Source: Eutrophocola sp965662685
GTDB lineage: Bacteria > Pseudomonadota > Gammaproteobacteria > Pseudomonadales > Pseudohongiellaceae
NCBI GenBank assembly: GCA_965662685.1
Contig: CBFIIQ010000030.1
Span: forward strand, 1 to 40,106
Reading direction: 5' to 3'
Length of the DNA: 40,106 nucleotides
Every line of letters begins with the position of its first letter. Position 1 is the stretch's first letter. Below the pieces are notes generated by a model that was not told the origin of the DNA, searched no databases, and saw only the letters and a program-made list of their open reading frames with translations. This document shows, one piece after another, positions 16,343-24,135 of this stretch. A program made the position numbers and the translations under genes.

Positions 16343-17605
16343 ATGTTAGACAATCAAATGAAGTTGGCCGGATTTGATGATGAGCTGTTATCGGTAATCC
16401 AGAAGGAAGCAAGACGTCAGGAAGAGCATATTGAACTGATCGCCTCAGAAAACTATACCAGTCCCCGTGTGCTTGAGGCCCAGGGCAGTATTCTTACCAA
16501 CAAGTATGCCGAAGGTTATCCTGGCAAACGCTACTACGGTGGTTGTGAATATGTCGATATGGTGGAAACCCTGGCGATTGAACGGGCAAAAGAACTGTTT
16601 GGAGCGGGTTACGCTAATGTTCAGCCTCATTCTGGATCACAGGCCAATGCTGCGGTCTATATGGCGCTGATGGAGCCCGGTGATACTTTTATGGGGATGA
16701 GCCTCGCCGACGGTGGTCATTTGACCCATGGAGCCTCGGTCAATTTTTCCGGGCGTATCTACAATGCGATTCAGTATGGATTGACGGCGGAAACTGGCGA
16801 GATTGATTATGACCAGGTAAATAGCCTGGCACTGCAGCACAAACCGAAAGTAATCTGGGCTGGTTTTTCCGCCTATTCCCGTGTTGTTGACTGGCAGCGT
16901 ATGCGAGATATAGCCGATAGTGTCGGTGCTTATTTTGTCGTGGATATGGCTCATGTGTCGGGCCTTATAGCCGCTGGTGTTTACCCAAGCCCGGTGAATA
17001 TTGCACATGTGACGACATCAACAACCCATAAAACCCTGCGTGGTCCCCGTGGTGGCATTATCCTGGCCCAGGAAGATGAGGAGCTGAACAAGCGTCTTAA
17101 TTTTGCTGTATTTCCGGAAAGCCAGGGTGGCCCGCTAATGCATGTCATTGCTGCCAAGGCTGTATGCTTTAAGGAAGCTATGTCAGAAGAGTTTGTGGAG
17201 TACCAGAAGCAAACGCTTAAAAACTCCAGAACTATGGCGTCAGTATTTATGGAACGCGGTTTCAAAATTGTTTCTGATGGAACAGATGATCATCTGTTTT
17301 TATTAAGTCTGGTTGATAAAGACGTAACAGGTAAAGAGGCCGATGCTGCGCTTGGTCGTGCCAATATCACGGTAAATAAGAATGCTGTCCCCAATGACCC
17401 GAGACCGCCATTTGTCACAAGTGGTATCAGGATTGGCAGTCCGGCTGTCACAACAAGAGGCTTCGCAGAAGCAGAGGTGAGCCAGTTGGTGCACTGGATA
17501 TGTGATATTCTCGAAGACATTAATAATGAGGCACTGATTGACTCGGTGAAACAGCAAGTTGTTGAGCTGTGTCGCCGTTTTCCTGTCTATGCCGAACTTA
17601 GCTAA
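16343..17605 (+). CDS. glyA: Serine hydroxymethyltransferase
   Basis: 420 residues. PLP enzyme converting serine and tetrahydrofolate to glycine and 5,10-methylene-THF, the main entry to cytosolic one-carbon metabolism. The PLP lysine is K230 in TTSTTHKTLRGPRGG (E. coli K229). Other family blocks present are IASENYTSPRVLEAQGS, EGYPGKRYYGG and FVTSGIRIGSPAVTTRG. SD GGAG (16334-16337) precedes the ATG at 16343. It is the first gene of a same-strand run into nrdR (9-base gap) and the riboflavin genes, the usual gammaproteobacterial order. Confidence 0.98.
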   Translation: MLDNQMKLAGFDDELLSVIQKEARRQEEHIELIASENYTSPRVLEAQGSILTNKYAEGYPGKRYYGGCEYVDMVETLAIERAKELFGAGYANVQPHSGSQANAAVYMALMEPGDTFMGMSLADGGHLTHGASVNFSGRIYNAIQYGLTAETGEIDYDQVNSLALQHKPKVIWAGFSAYSRVVDWQRMRDIADSVGAYFVVDMAHVSGLIAAGVYPSPVNIAHVTTSTTHKTLRGPRGGIILAQEDEELNKRLNFAVFPESQGGPLMHVIAAKAVCFKEAMSEEFVEYQKQTLKNSRTMASVFMERGFKIVSDGTDDHLFLLSLVDKDVTGKEADAALGRANITVNKNAVPNDPRPPFVTSGIRIGSPAVTTRGFAEAEVSQLVHWICDILEDINNEALIDSVKQQVVELCRRFPVYAELS

Positions 17606-17614
17606 GAAGCGCTT

Positions 17615-18100
17615 ATGCACTGTCCATTCTGCAATGCCATAGACACCAAAGTAATTGACTCGCGTCTGGTGGGAGAAGGAAATCAGGTAAGACGTCGGCG
17701 CGAGTGCGTTACCTGTGAAGAAAGGTTCACCACTTTTGAATCTGCAGAATTGTTAATGCCGCGCCTGATAAAGCAAAACGGTAGCCGTGAACCCTTTAAC
17801 GAAGACAAACTTCGTTTTGGTTTTCTAAAAGCATTGGAAAAAAGGCCGGTCAGCACTGAGCTGGTAGAAAACTCCATCAACCATATCAAACATGAATTAC
17901 GGGCAACCGGTGAGCGTGAAGTACCAAGCAAACTGGTTGGCGAAAAAGTGATGAATGAATTGAAAAAACTGGATGAAGTGGCCTATGTTCGCTTTGCTTC
18001 AGTCTACCGCAGTTTCAAGGACCTGAATGAATTCAGGCAGGAAATTGACCGGATCTCCCAGGAAGGAGAAGCTTCCGGATCCGAGACTGGCGGGGAGTGA
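17615..18100 (+). CDS. nrdR: Transcriptional repressor NrdR
   Basis: 161 residues. N-terminal zinc ribbon with C3, C6, C31 and C34, followed by the RRRRECVTCEERFTTFE block, then an ATP-cone domain (about 49-139) that senses ATP/dATP. NrdR represses ribonucleotide reductase operons by binding paired NrdR boxes; none is evident in this window. It lies nine bases after glyA and 65 bases before ribD, so it is likely in one transcript with them. Confidence 0.97.
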   Translation: MHCPFCNAIDTKVIDSRLVGEGNQVRRRRECVTCEERFTTFESAELLMPRLIKQNGSREPFNEDKLRFGFLKALEKRPVSTELVENSINHIKHELRATGEREVPSKLVGEKVMNELKKLDEVAYVRFASVYRSFKDLNEFRQEIDRISQEGEASGSETGGE

Positions 18101-18165
18101 TACCCGGGTACAACGGGTTGATTTGAATAAATCCAGCCCGTGTCATTAACTACATTTCCCTGATT

Positions 18166-19287
18166 ATGATCGACGCTGATATTACCTATATGCAACGCTG
18201 TCTGGAACTCGCTCAAATGGGCAAGTACAGTGCGCGTCCCAATCCTGCTGTCGGCTCGGTTATCGTGAATAATCAGGCTGTAGTTGGCGAAGGCTGGCAT
18301 GAAAAAGCGGGACAGGAGCATGCTGAAATCATGGCACTGAAGAATGCCGCGGCAGACGCAAAAGGCAGTACCGTATATGTCACCCTTGAGCCCTGTTCGT
18401 TTACCGGTAAAACCGGCCCCTGTTGTGATGCATTAATAGAGGCAGGCATACACCGGCTTGTTTACGGTATGGTCGATCCCAATCCAAAAGTAGCTGGCAA
18501 GGGTTTGGAAAAACTGATGGCCGCCGGTATCACCGTAGACGGTCCTGTGCTCGAGCAAGAGAGTTCGGCGCTTAACCCCGGTTTTATAAAAAACATGCTG
18601 CAGGGGCTTCCCTACCTCAGGTGTAAACTGGCCATGAGTCTGGATGGTCGCACAGCTATGGCCAGCGGTGAAAGTAAGTGGATTACAGGTGCAGCGGCAA
18701 GAGAAGATGTGCAGCGTTATCGGGCAGTCAGTGGAGCTGTGATAACGGGTATTGAAACCATAATCGCAGATGACCCGGGCCTGGAGGTTAGGAATGATAT
18801 CCTCCATTGTGATCAGCCCTTGCGCGTTATTGTCGATTCTCAGCTAAGAATTTCGCCTCAGGCAAAAACCTTGCACAGGCCCGGAAATGTGCTTGTGGTC
18901 ACGGCAATAAGTCGTGATCAAGTCATTGCAGAGAAACATCAGGCCATCGCTAATGACAATGTCACTATACTGTCTTGCGCCAATGATAAGGGACGCATCG
19001 ATCTGGAAAAGCTGCTTCGCATTCTTGCCAGTGAATACCAGTGCAATGATTTACTGCTGGAGTCAGGGGCAGAGTTGGCCGGGGCCATGCTGTCATGTGG
19101 ACTGGTTGATGAAGTGCTTACGTATATAGCGCCAAAACTGCTTGGAAGTGATGCCAGGCCCCTGTTTAGTTTGCCGGGTATGACAACGATGTCCGATCAG
19201 TTTGAGCTGGAATTCCTTGATGTGGTAATGCTGGGAAAAGATTGTAGAATGCGCTCCCGCGTTATCAATGCCAAACGAAACCCATAA
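18166..19287 (+). CDS. ribD: Bifunctional riboflavin deaminase/reductase RibD
   Basis: 373 residues. It converts the GTP cyclohydrolase II product through deamination and side-chain reduction to 5-amino-6-ribitylamino-uracil phosphate. The N-terminal cytidine-deaminase-like domain has zinc ligands H52 (HAE, catalytic E54), C77 and C86. The C-terminal RibD_C reductase domain begins at about 152 (LRCKLAMSLDGRTAMASGESKWITG). The motif that usually reads PCSHxGxTPPC is PCSFTGKTGPC here: the His after Cys-Ser is Phe and the first Pro is Gly. Zinc ligands are intact, so activity is expected. The start at 18166 has little SD; an ATG at 18190 is an alternative. Confidence 0.96.
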   Translation: MIDADITYMQRCLELAQMGKYSARPNPAVGSVIVNNQAVVGEGWHEKAGQEHAEIMALKNAAADAKGSTVYVTLEPCSFTGKTGPCCDALIEAGIHRLVYGMVDPNPKVAGKGLEKLMAAGITVDGPVLEQESSALNPGFIKNMLQGLPYLRCKLAMSLDGRTAMASGESKWITGAAAREDVQRYRAVSGAVITGIETIIADDPGLEVRNDILHCDQPLRVIVDSQLRISPQAKTLHRPGNVLVVTAISRDQVIAEKHQAIANDNVTILSCANDKGRIDLEKLLRILASEYQCNDLLLESGAELAGAMLSCGLVDEVLTYIAPKLLGSDARPLFSLPGMTTMSDQFELEFLDVVMLGKDCRMRSRVINAKRNP

Positions 19288-19312
19288 CTGTAATTAACAA
19301 AAAGTAAAAGCC

Positions 19313-19984
19313 ATGTTTACCGGAATAATTGAAGCTAAAGGAATCGTAGAGAGACTGGAGGAAACCGGTGGTGATCTGCGTGCCATTATTTCTTCCCATG
19401 AAATGAGTTTTGATGATGTAAAAATAGGTGACAGCATCTGTGTAAGTGGCGTCTGTCTTACCGCGATTCGCTTGGAAGGTAATAGTTTTGTGGTAGATAT
19501 CTCCAATGAAACCGTCGCGCTTACCTCCTTCTCCAGTTTAGCTGCCGGGGATGCGGTAAACCTTGAGAAAGCCATGCAGCCTGCCAGTCGCTTTGGTGGT
19601 CATATTGTCAGTGGTCATGTGGACGGCCTTGCAACACTGGTAAAGCGTTATCCGGATGGACGCAGTGAGCGCCTGGTTTTTTCAGTCCCGATGGAGCTTA
19701 AAAAGTATATCGCGGCCAAGGGTTCTGTGTGTCTGGAAGGTATCAGCCTGACTGTAAATGAAGTGCAAGGGAATGAATTTGGTGTGAATATAATTCCACA
19801 CACCGCGGAAAAAACAACACTGGGAATTTTGCAGGTTGGCAATAAAGTAAATCTGGAAGTGGATATTTTCAGTCGGTACCTGGAAAGCCTGATTGTAGGG
19901 ATGGCAGAGGAGAATTCCTCGGGTCTGACCCTGGACAAGTTGGTCAGCAGTGGCTTTGCCAGGCAATCAAGTGATGAACATTAG
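19313..19984 (+). CDS. ribE: Riboflavin synthase alpha subunit
   Basis: 223 residues. Two tandem lumazine-binding repeats (about 1-97 and 98-200), each with an MFTGII-like or GHxxxGHVD-like signature (MFTGIIEAKG at 1-10; GGHIVSGHVDG at about 94-104). It dismutates two 6,7-dimethyl-8-ribityllumazine molecules into riboflavin and the RibD product. The C-terminal tail is slightly longer than in E. coli. It is called ribC in E. coli and ribE in most other nomenclature. It lies 25 bases after ribD and 14 before ribBX. Confidence 0.97.
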   Translation: MFTGIIEAKGIVERLEETGGDLRAIISSHEMSFDDVKIGDSICVSGVCLTAIRLEGNSFVVDISNETVALTSFSSLAAGDAVNLEKAMQPASRFGGHIVSGHVDGLATLVKRYPDGRSERLVFSVPMELKKYIAAKGSVCLEGISLTVNEVQGNEFGVNIIPHTAEKTTLGILQVGNKVNLEVDIFSRYLESLIVGMAEENSSGLTLDKLVSSGFARQSSDEH

Positions 19985-19998
19985 GCCTGGTCTGTTCA

Positions 19999-21138
19999 AT
20001 GAAGCTTAACTCCATAGAAGAACTAATCGATGATTTTCGCCAGGGTAAAATGGTCGTGCTTATGGATGATGAAGACCGTGAGAACGAGGGCGATCTGATC
20101 ATAGCGGCAGATAAAGTGCGCCCTGAAGATATCAATTTTATGGCCCGTTATGCCCGCGGGCTTATCTGTCTCACATTAACCCGTGAGCGCTGCCAGCAAC
20201 TGAAGTTACCATTAATGGTTGAAACCAACTCCACCCCCTTCGGTTGTAATTTTACTATTTCTATTGAAGCTGCCTCGGGGGTTACTACCGGGATATCTGC
20301 TGCCGACAGGGCGCGAACGATTCAGGCGGCAGTGGCTGAGAATGCTCGCCCGGAAGACATTATTCAACCCGGGCATATCTTCCCGGTAATGGCGAATGAT
20401 GGCGGCGTTCTGCGTCGTGCCGGCCATACCGAAGCAGGTTGCGATCTGGCAAAACTTGCAGGGCTTTCCCCGGCATCAGCAATTTGCGAAATCATGAACG
20501 AAGATGGATCCATGGCGCGCAAACCGGATCTCGAAAAATTTGCTCAGGAACATGAATTAAAAATAGGTACTATCATGGACCTGATTCATTATCGTATCGC
20601 GCATGAGAAAACCATTGAAAGAACCCATCAGTATTCTATGAAAACCGAACATGGGGACTTTGATGTGTATTGCTATAAGGATTTGATAAAGGAAGGTAGT
20701 CCGGTTCACCTGGCGCTGGTAAAAGGCGAAATAAATGCCAGTGAACCTGTCCTGGCACGTGTCCTGGTTGCCGATAGTGTGCGTGATTTGCTTGGTATTG
20801 CGAATCCTCTGAGACCTAGCTGGTCACTGCATCAGGCTATGCAGCGCATCAATGAGGAAGGCAAAGGGGTTGTGGTAGTATTGGCCAGCGAGCAAGGTGG
20901 CTCTGATGTATTGGATCAGCTTGCCAGGATCAATGAGATTTCGGATCAGTCGGCACCAATGCCTGTCTCCTCCGGTATTTATCTGAATGTGGGCACTGGT
21001 TCGCAAATCCTGCGTGATGTTGGTGTTGGGAAAATGCGCTTGCTGAGCTTTCCTACCAAATATGCAATCTCGGGTTTTGCTCTTGAAGTGGTTGAATATA
21101 TACCCTGTGAACATGATAACGGACTTACTGAAAATTAG
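19999..21138 (+). CDS. ribBX: RibBX: DHBP synthase with degenerate GTP cyclohydrolase II-like domain
   Basis: 379 residues. The N-terminal domain (1 to ~200) is 3,4-dihydroxy-2-butanone-4-phosphate synthase, with the acidic metal loop DDEDRENEGD at 23-32 and GHTEAGCDLAKLAG. The C-terminal domain (~208-370) has GTP cyclohydrolase II-like sequence (GVGKMRLLS), but the zinc motif (a Cys, then CxC about ten residues later, in an ECLTGD...RCDCG context) is absent: the equivalent region reads NASEPVLARVLVADSVRDLL. This matches the RibBX variant known from Shewanella and other Proteobacteria, which has only RibB activity. A separate RibA must then exist outside this window. Confidence 0.92.
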   Translation: MKLNSIEELIDDFRQGKMVVLMDDEDRENEGDLIIAADKVRPEDINFMARYARGLICLTLTRERCQQLKLPLMVETNSTPFGCNFTISIEAASGVTTGISAADRARTIQAAVAENARPEDIIQPGHIFPVMANDGGVLRRAGHTEAGCDLAKLAGLSPASAICEIMNEDGSMARKPDLEKFAQEHELKIGTIMDLIHYRIAHEKTIERTHQYSMKTEHGDFDVYCYKDLIKEGSPVHLALVKGEINASEPVLARVLVADSVRDLLGIANPLRPSWSLHQAMQRINEEGKGVVVVLASEQGGSDVLDQLARINEISDQSAPMPVSSGIYLNVGTGSQILRDVGVGKMRLLSFPTKYAISGFALEVVEYIPCEHDNGLTEN

Positions 21139-21155
21139 GGTTCGTGGCGAATAAC

Positions 21156-21632
21156 ATGACAAAATTAAAAACATTGGAAGGCGATTTTGCCGGAGCGGTC
21201 GCAAACTATGTGATTGTAGTATCGCGTTTTAACAATTACATCGTCGACAGTCTGCAGGATGGCGCTATCGATGCCCTGCAGCGCAATGGAGTCAAGGATG
21301 CCAATATCACAGTGATAAAGGTGCCGGGTGCTCTGGAAATCCCGCTAGCTGTTCAGAAAGCTGCCCAGTCAGGTGATTTTGATGCAGTAATTGCCCTGGG
21401 CACAGTCATTCGAGGTAGCACCTATCATTTTGAAATTGTTGCCAATGAAAGTGCGCGCAGTCTCTCTGAATTAGCCCTGAGTCTGGGTATTCCTGTTATC
21501 AACGGAATTCTGACTGTCGAAAATATTGAGCAGGCCATTGAGCGTGCTGGTACCAAGGCAGGTAATAAAGGCGCAGATGCGGCAATGGCCGCAATGGAAA
21601 TGGTTAGTCTGGTTCGAAAGCTGGATACCTGA
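21156..21632 (+). CDS. ribH: 6,7-dimethyl-8-ribityllumazine synthase
   Basis: 158 residues from the ATG at 21156; a GTG at 21144 would add four residues (MANN), and its SD-like TAGGG is too close. It condenses the RibD product with the RibB product to give lumazine, forming an icosahedral or decameric shell. Family blocks: VIVVSRFNNYIVDSL, KVPGALEIPLAV, VIALGTVIRGSTYHFE (residue H in the catalytic loop) and ERAGTKAGNKGADAA. It is six to eighteen bases after ribBX. NusB follows as in many Proteobacteria, but a small gap lies between. Confidence 0.97.
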   Translation: MTKLKTLEGDFAGAVANYVIVVSRFNNYIVDSLQDGAIDALQRNGVKDANITVIKVPGALEIPLAVQKAAQSGDFDAVIALGTVIRGSTYHFEIVANESARSLSELALSLGIPVINGILTVENIEQAIERAGTKAGNKGADAAMAAMEMVSLVRKLDT

Positions 21633-21684
21633 TAATCCATAACTCGGATATCCATTAATAGTTTTTACAATAATAAATTCTGAT

Positions 21685-21701
21685 GCCTGGTCTCGCCAGG
21701 C
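21685..21701 (+). terminator. Hairpin after ribH (possible weak terminator)
   Basis: Stem GCCTGG (21685-21690) with CCAGGC (21696-21701) and loop TCTCG. The nearest T-run (21716-21720) is fifteen bases away, so termination is doubtful. The motif CCAGGCG recurs at 21723-21729, immediately before the 10-N gap. Confidence 0.35.
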
Positions 21702-21729
21702 GGATCTTAAAATAATTTTTCTCCAGGCG

Positions 21730-21739
21730 NNNNNNNNNN
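21730..21739. other. 10-base assembly gap
   Basis: Ten Ns lie between ribH and nusB, starting nine bases before the nusB ATG. The nusB ribosome-binding site probably lies in the gap, since only GAAAATACA is visible before the start. Confidence 0.95.
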
Positions 21740-21748
21740 GAAAATACA

Positions 21749-22207
21749 ATGTCACTGTCTTCTGATAATCCTGAAAAGCCCAAAATTTCCCACAGGAAAA
21801 AAGCGCGTAGCATTCTGGTGCAGGCACTTTATCAGTGGCATGTTTCCGATTATCCAGTGAATGCCATCGAAGCGCAGTACCGTGCTGATAATGTTGGCAA
21901 GATTGATTGGGACTATTTTCATGAGTTGTTCACCGGCATTGCTTCATCCGTCGAAGAGCTGGATAACTCGTTTACCCCCTTTCTTGATCGTGAAATTAAT
22001 CAGCTGAATCCTGTTGAGCTGGCGATCCTCAGGCTGAGCGCATATGAACTGTCAAAGCGCATTGATATTCCTTACCGGGTTGTAATCAACGAAGGCATCG
22101 AACTGGCTAAAAAATATGGCGCTACTGAAAGTCATAAATACATCAATGGCGTACTTGATAAACTGGCGCGTGAGAGTCGCCAGATTGAAATTAAAGCTGG
22201 CGCTTGA
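21749..22207 (+). CDS. nusB: Transcription antitermination factor NusB
   Basis: 152 residues, all-helical. Family blocks: an Arg-rich N-terminus (HRKKARSILVQALYQW, about 15-30), LNPVELAILRLSAYEL and PYRVVINEGIELAKKYG. NusB with NusE (S10) binds boxA RNA in rRNA leaders and supports antitermination. It overlaps or abuts thiL: its TGA at 22205-22207 is 35 bases before the preferred thiL ATG. Confidence 0.97.
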   Translation: MSLSSDNPEKPKISHRKKARSILVQALYQWHVSDYPVNAIEAQYRADNVGKIDWDYFHELFTGIASSVEELDNSFTPFLDREINQLNPVELAILRLSAYELSKRIDIPYRVVINEGIELAKKYGATESHKYINGVLDKLARESRQIEIKAGA

Positions 22208-22242
22208 TAAGCCGGCAAACCTCAAGTCCGGTCATCCTTTCC

Positions 22243-23247
22243 ATGATATCTGAGTTCGACATTATTCGTACCTGCTTTGAACAGGAAGGGCTCGCTGCCA
22301 CTCCCGGTGACACTGTCATTCGTGGGATTGGCGACGATTGTGCGCTGTTAAAGGTGCCGGCCAACAAGATGCTGGCATTTTCCATGGATACCCTGGTCTC
22401 AGGCATCCATTTTCCTGTTGCGGCGCCACCTGGGCTTATTGCCAGCCGGGCTCTGGCCGTGAATTTGAGTGATCTCGCTGCCACAGGCGCAAAACCTCTG
22501 GTATTTACATTGGGATTAACAATTCCGGAAGCTGATCAGCCCTGGCTCGAAGCATTTGCCGCGGGACTGAAGACCATGGCAAAAGAATTCCACTGTTATC
22601 TGATTGGTGGCGACATGAGTCGCGGTCCCTTAACCATAACCATCCAGGTGCAGGGTCTGGTAGATGATAATCAGGCAATTTTGCGTGATGGCGCTCGTCC
22701 CGGAGACAGGATCTATATTACAGAATCACTGGGTTGTGCTGCACTGGCCCTGTTAATGTTTGAGGGCAAGTTGAATGATGTTTTGCCAGAAGAGCAGGAC
22801 ATCATGAATCGTGCTTTCTACAGGCCGAAGGCAAGAATCGATGCCGCAGTAGCCCTGGCCGGGTTTGTCAGTGCCGGAATAGATATCAGTGATGGCCTGC
22901 TGGCGGATCTTGGTCATATTTGTGAGCACAGCAAGTGCTCGGCAACAGTCAATTTATCGGCAGTACCGCTGTCCCCGCTGGTGGAAAAATATCTCGGTCG
23001 CGCAGCAGGGCTGAATAAAGCGCTGAGTGCAGGGGATGACTACGAATTGATACTGACCGTAGCAGCAGCACAAGAGCAGTCATTTCTTGAGGCCGCCAGC
23101 GGGTTGCCGGAAAAATTAACCTGTATCGGTGAAATCACAGAACAGAATGCGGCGCATAGGGTAAGCTGTATTGATGAAAATGGTAGTATGGTGAGCTCCA
23201 CTCAAGCAGGCGCTGGTGGCTATATGCATTTTCAGGGAGATAACTGA
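22243..23247 (+). CDS. thiL: Thiamine-monophosphate kinase
   Basis: 334 residues from the ATG at 22243 (MISEFDII), which fits the usual N-terminus; an in-frame TTG at 22204 overlapping the nusB stop would add 13 unlikely residues. ThiL phosphorylates thiamine monophosphate to the diphosphate cofactor. Motifs: GIGDDCALL, MDTLVSGIHF, ALAVNLSDLAATGAKP, LIGGDMSRGP and GIDISDGLLADLGHI. It overlaps nothing, and pgpA begins two bases after its stop, so translational coupling is likely. Confidence 0.96.
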   Translation: MISEFDIIRTCFEQEGLAATPGDTVIRGIGDDCALLKVPANKMLAFSMDTLVSGIHFPVAAPPGLIASRALAVNLSDLAATGAKPLVFTLGLTIPEADQPWLEAFAAGLKTMAKEFHCYLIGGDMSRGPLTITIQVQGLVDDNQAILRDGARPGDRIYITESLGCAALALLMFEGKLNDVLPEEQDIMNRAFYRPKARIDAAVALAGFVSAGIDISDGLLADLGHICEHSKCSATVNLSAVPLSPLVEKYLGRAAGLNKALSAGDDYELILTVAAAQEQSFLEAASGLPEKLTCIGEITEQNAAHRVSCIDENGSMVSSTQAGAGGYMHFQGDN

Positions 23248-23248
23248 T

Positions 23249-23755
23249 ATGACTGATGCCGGGCAAGATAAGGGTGAAGTTAAGGGGCAAGTCCGCTTAA
23301 GTAACCCGGTGCATTTACTGGCTTTCGGCTTTGGTTCAGGCCTGTCACCGCGAGCACCTGGAACGATGGGCACCATCGTTGCTGTTCCACTTTATCTGCT
23401 GATGGTCCATTTCCTCAGCCCTTACTCCTACCTGGCGCTGATTATCGTCACCTTTGTTATCGGCATCTATTTATGTGGGCGCACCGCTAAAGATCTCGGG
23501 GTCCATGATCATGGCGGTATCGTCTGGGATGAATTTGTCGGCTACTGGATAACCATGTTTATGGTACCGCTTACCTGGTACTGGGTGCTGGCAGGATTTA
23601 TCCTTTTCCGTTTGTTCGACATCCTCAAACCTTTTCCAATTGGCTGGCTCGACAGGAAGGTGGGGGGAGGGCTGGGCATCATGGTTGATGATGTTCTGGC
23701 TGGAGCCTATGCGGCTATTTGTCTGCAGATAATAATTCACCTGATTTCCCGTTAG
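23249..23755 (+). CDS. pgpA: Phosphatidylglycerophosphatase A
   Basis: 168 residues from the ATG at 23249, one base after the thiL stop codon; upstream in-frame extension would run into thiL. PgpA dephosphorylates phosphatidylglycerophosphate at the inner membrane. Family motifs SPRAPGTMGTIVAVPLY, the catalytic acidic GIVWDEFVGYW and FRLFDILKPFPIGWLDR with GLGIMVDDVLAG are present, and there are three to four hydrophobic helices. It is the last gene of the run, followed by a short palindrome and T-run. Confidence 0.95.
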   Translation: MTDAGQDKGEVKGQVRLSNPVHLLAFGFGSGLSPRAPGTMGTIVAVPLYLLMVHFLSPYSYLALIIVTFVIGIYLCGRTAKDLGVHDHGGIVWDEFVGYWITMFMVPLTWYWVLAGFILFRLFDILKPFPIGWLDRKVGGGLGIMVDDVLAGAYAAICLQIIIHLISR

Positions 23756-23757
23756 TT

Positions 23758-23777
23758 ACAGTAGCTACTGTCTTTTT
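23758..23777 (+). terminator. Possible intrinsic terminator after pgpA
   Basis: Palindrome ACAGTAGCTACTGT (23758-23771) followed by CTTTTT. A hairpin needs an inner loop taken from the palindrome, leaving about five pairs, so it is a modest terminator. Confidence 0.5.
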
Positions 23778-23973
23778 CCAGCCAATCCTGTCTGTTTCAT
23801 CAACCTGCTCGCTGCTATCCGGCTGCCCTGTACCTTCGAGTGGCAAAATTCTCGGCTGGAATTAACTTGTTGATATAAAAGAATAAAAAAGAAACTGGAC
23901 ACGAAAATTTCAATCCCGGACAAGTCTGGTCCAAGTAGATAAAAGTGAGCAGGATAGTTTCAGGCTCAAATCA

Positions 23974-24002
23974 TGGTCATGTTCGGCCGAGATGTTTATA
24001 CT
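23974..24002 (+). promoter_or_regulatory. Candidate promoter for the aldehyde dehydrogenase-ligM pair
   Basis: -35 like TGGTCA (23974-23979, four of six) and -10 TATACT (23997-24002, five of six) with 17-base spacing. It would give a leader of about 125 bases carrying the terminator-like hairpin. Confidence 0.4.
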
Positions 24003-24032
24003 TGCACCCCCATTTTCAGGGCTCCTTGCGTT

Positions 24033-24053
24033 CAGCCCGGTTTGGGCTGTTTT
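24033..24053 (+). terminator. Terminator-like hairpin within the aldehyde dehydrogenase leader
   Basis: Stem CAGCCC (24033-24038)/GGGCTG (24044-24049), loop GGTTT, then TTTT. It lies upstream of the gene rather than after one, about 25-45 bases after the predicted start of transcription. It could be an attenuator or an incidental hairpin. Confidence 0.4.
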
Positions 24054-24135
24054 GAACAGTTGTGTTTGCCGGCAACTTTAGTGACGAAAGAGAGCAGAAT
24101 TAAACTCATACTGAATATCCAGGAGTGGTAATTTC

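Larger units (their letters stand above)
23778..24135 (+). other. Non-coding leader region before the aldehyde dehydrogenase
   Basis: About 360 bases without a supported ORF. It holds a small hairpin GGAC/GTCC (23918-23932), a candidate promoter (23974-24002) and a terminator-like hairpin (24033-24053). The SD AGGAG (24120-24124) precedes the ATG at 24136. Confidence 0.5.

Noticed and set aside
16157..21143. FMN riboswitch in the riboflavin cluster
   Set aside because: No AGGGGCAGGGTGAAATTCCC-like RFN core is visible upstream of any rib gene; the genes appear to be read from the glyA side.
23778..23900. Sigma-54 promoter (TGGCA at about 23841)
   Set aside because: The required TTGC element at the right spacing is missing.
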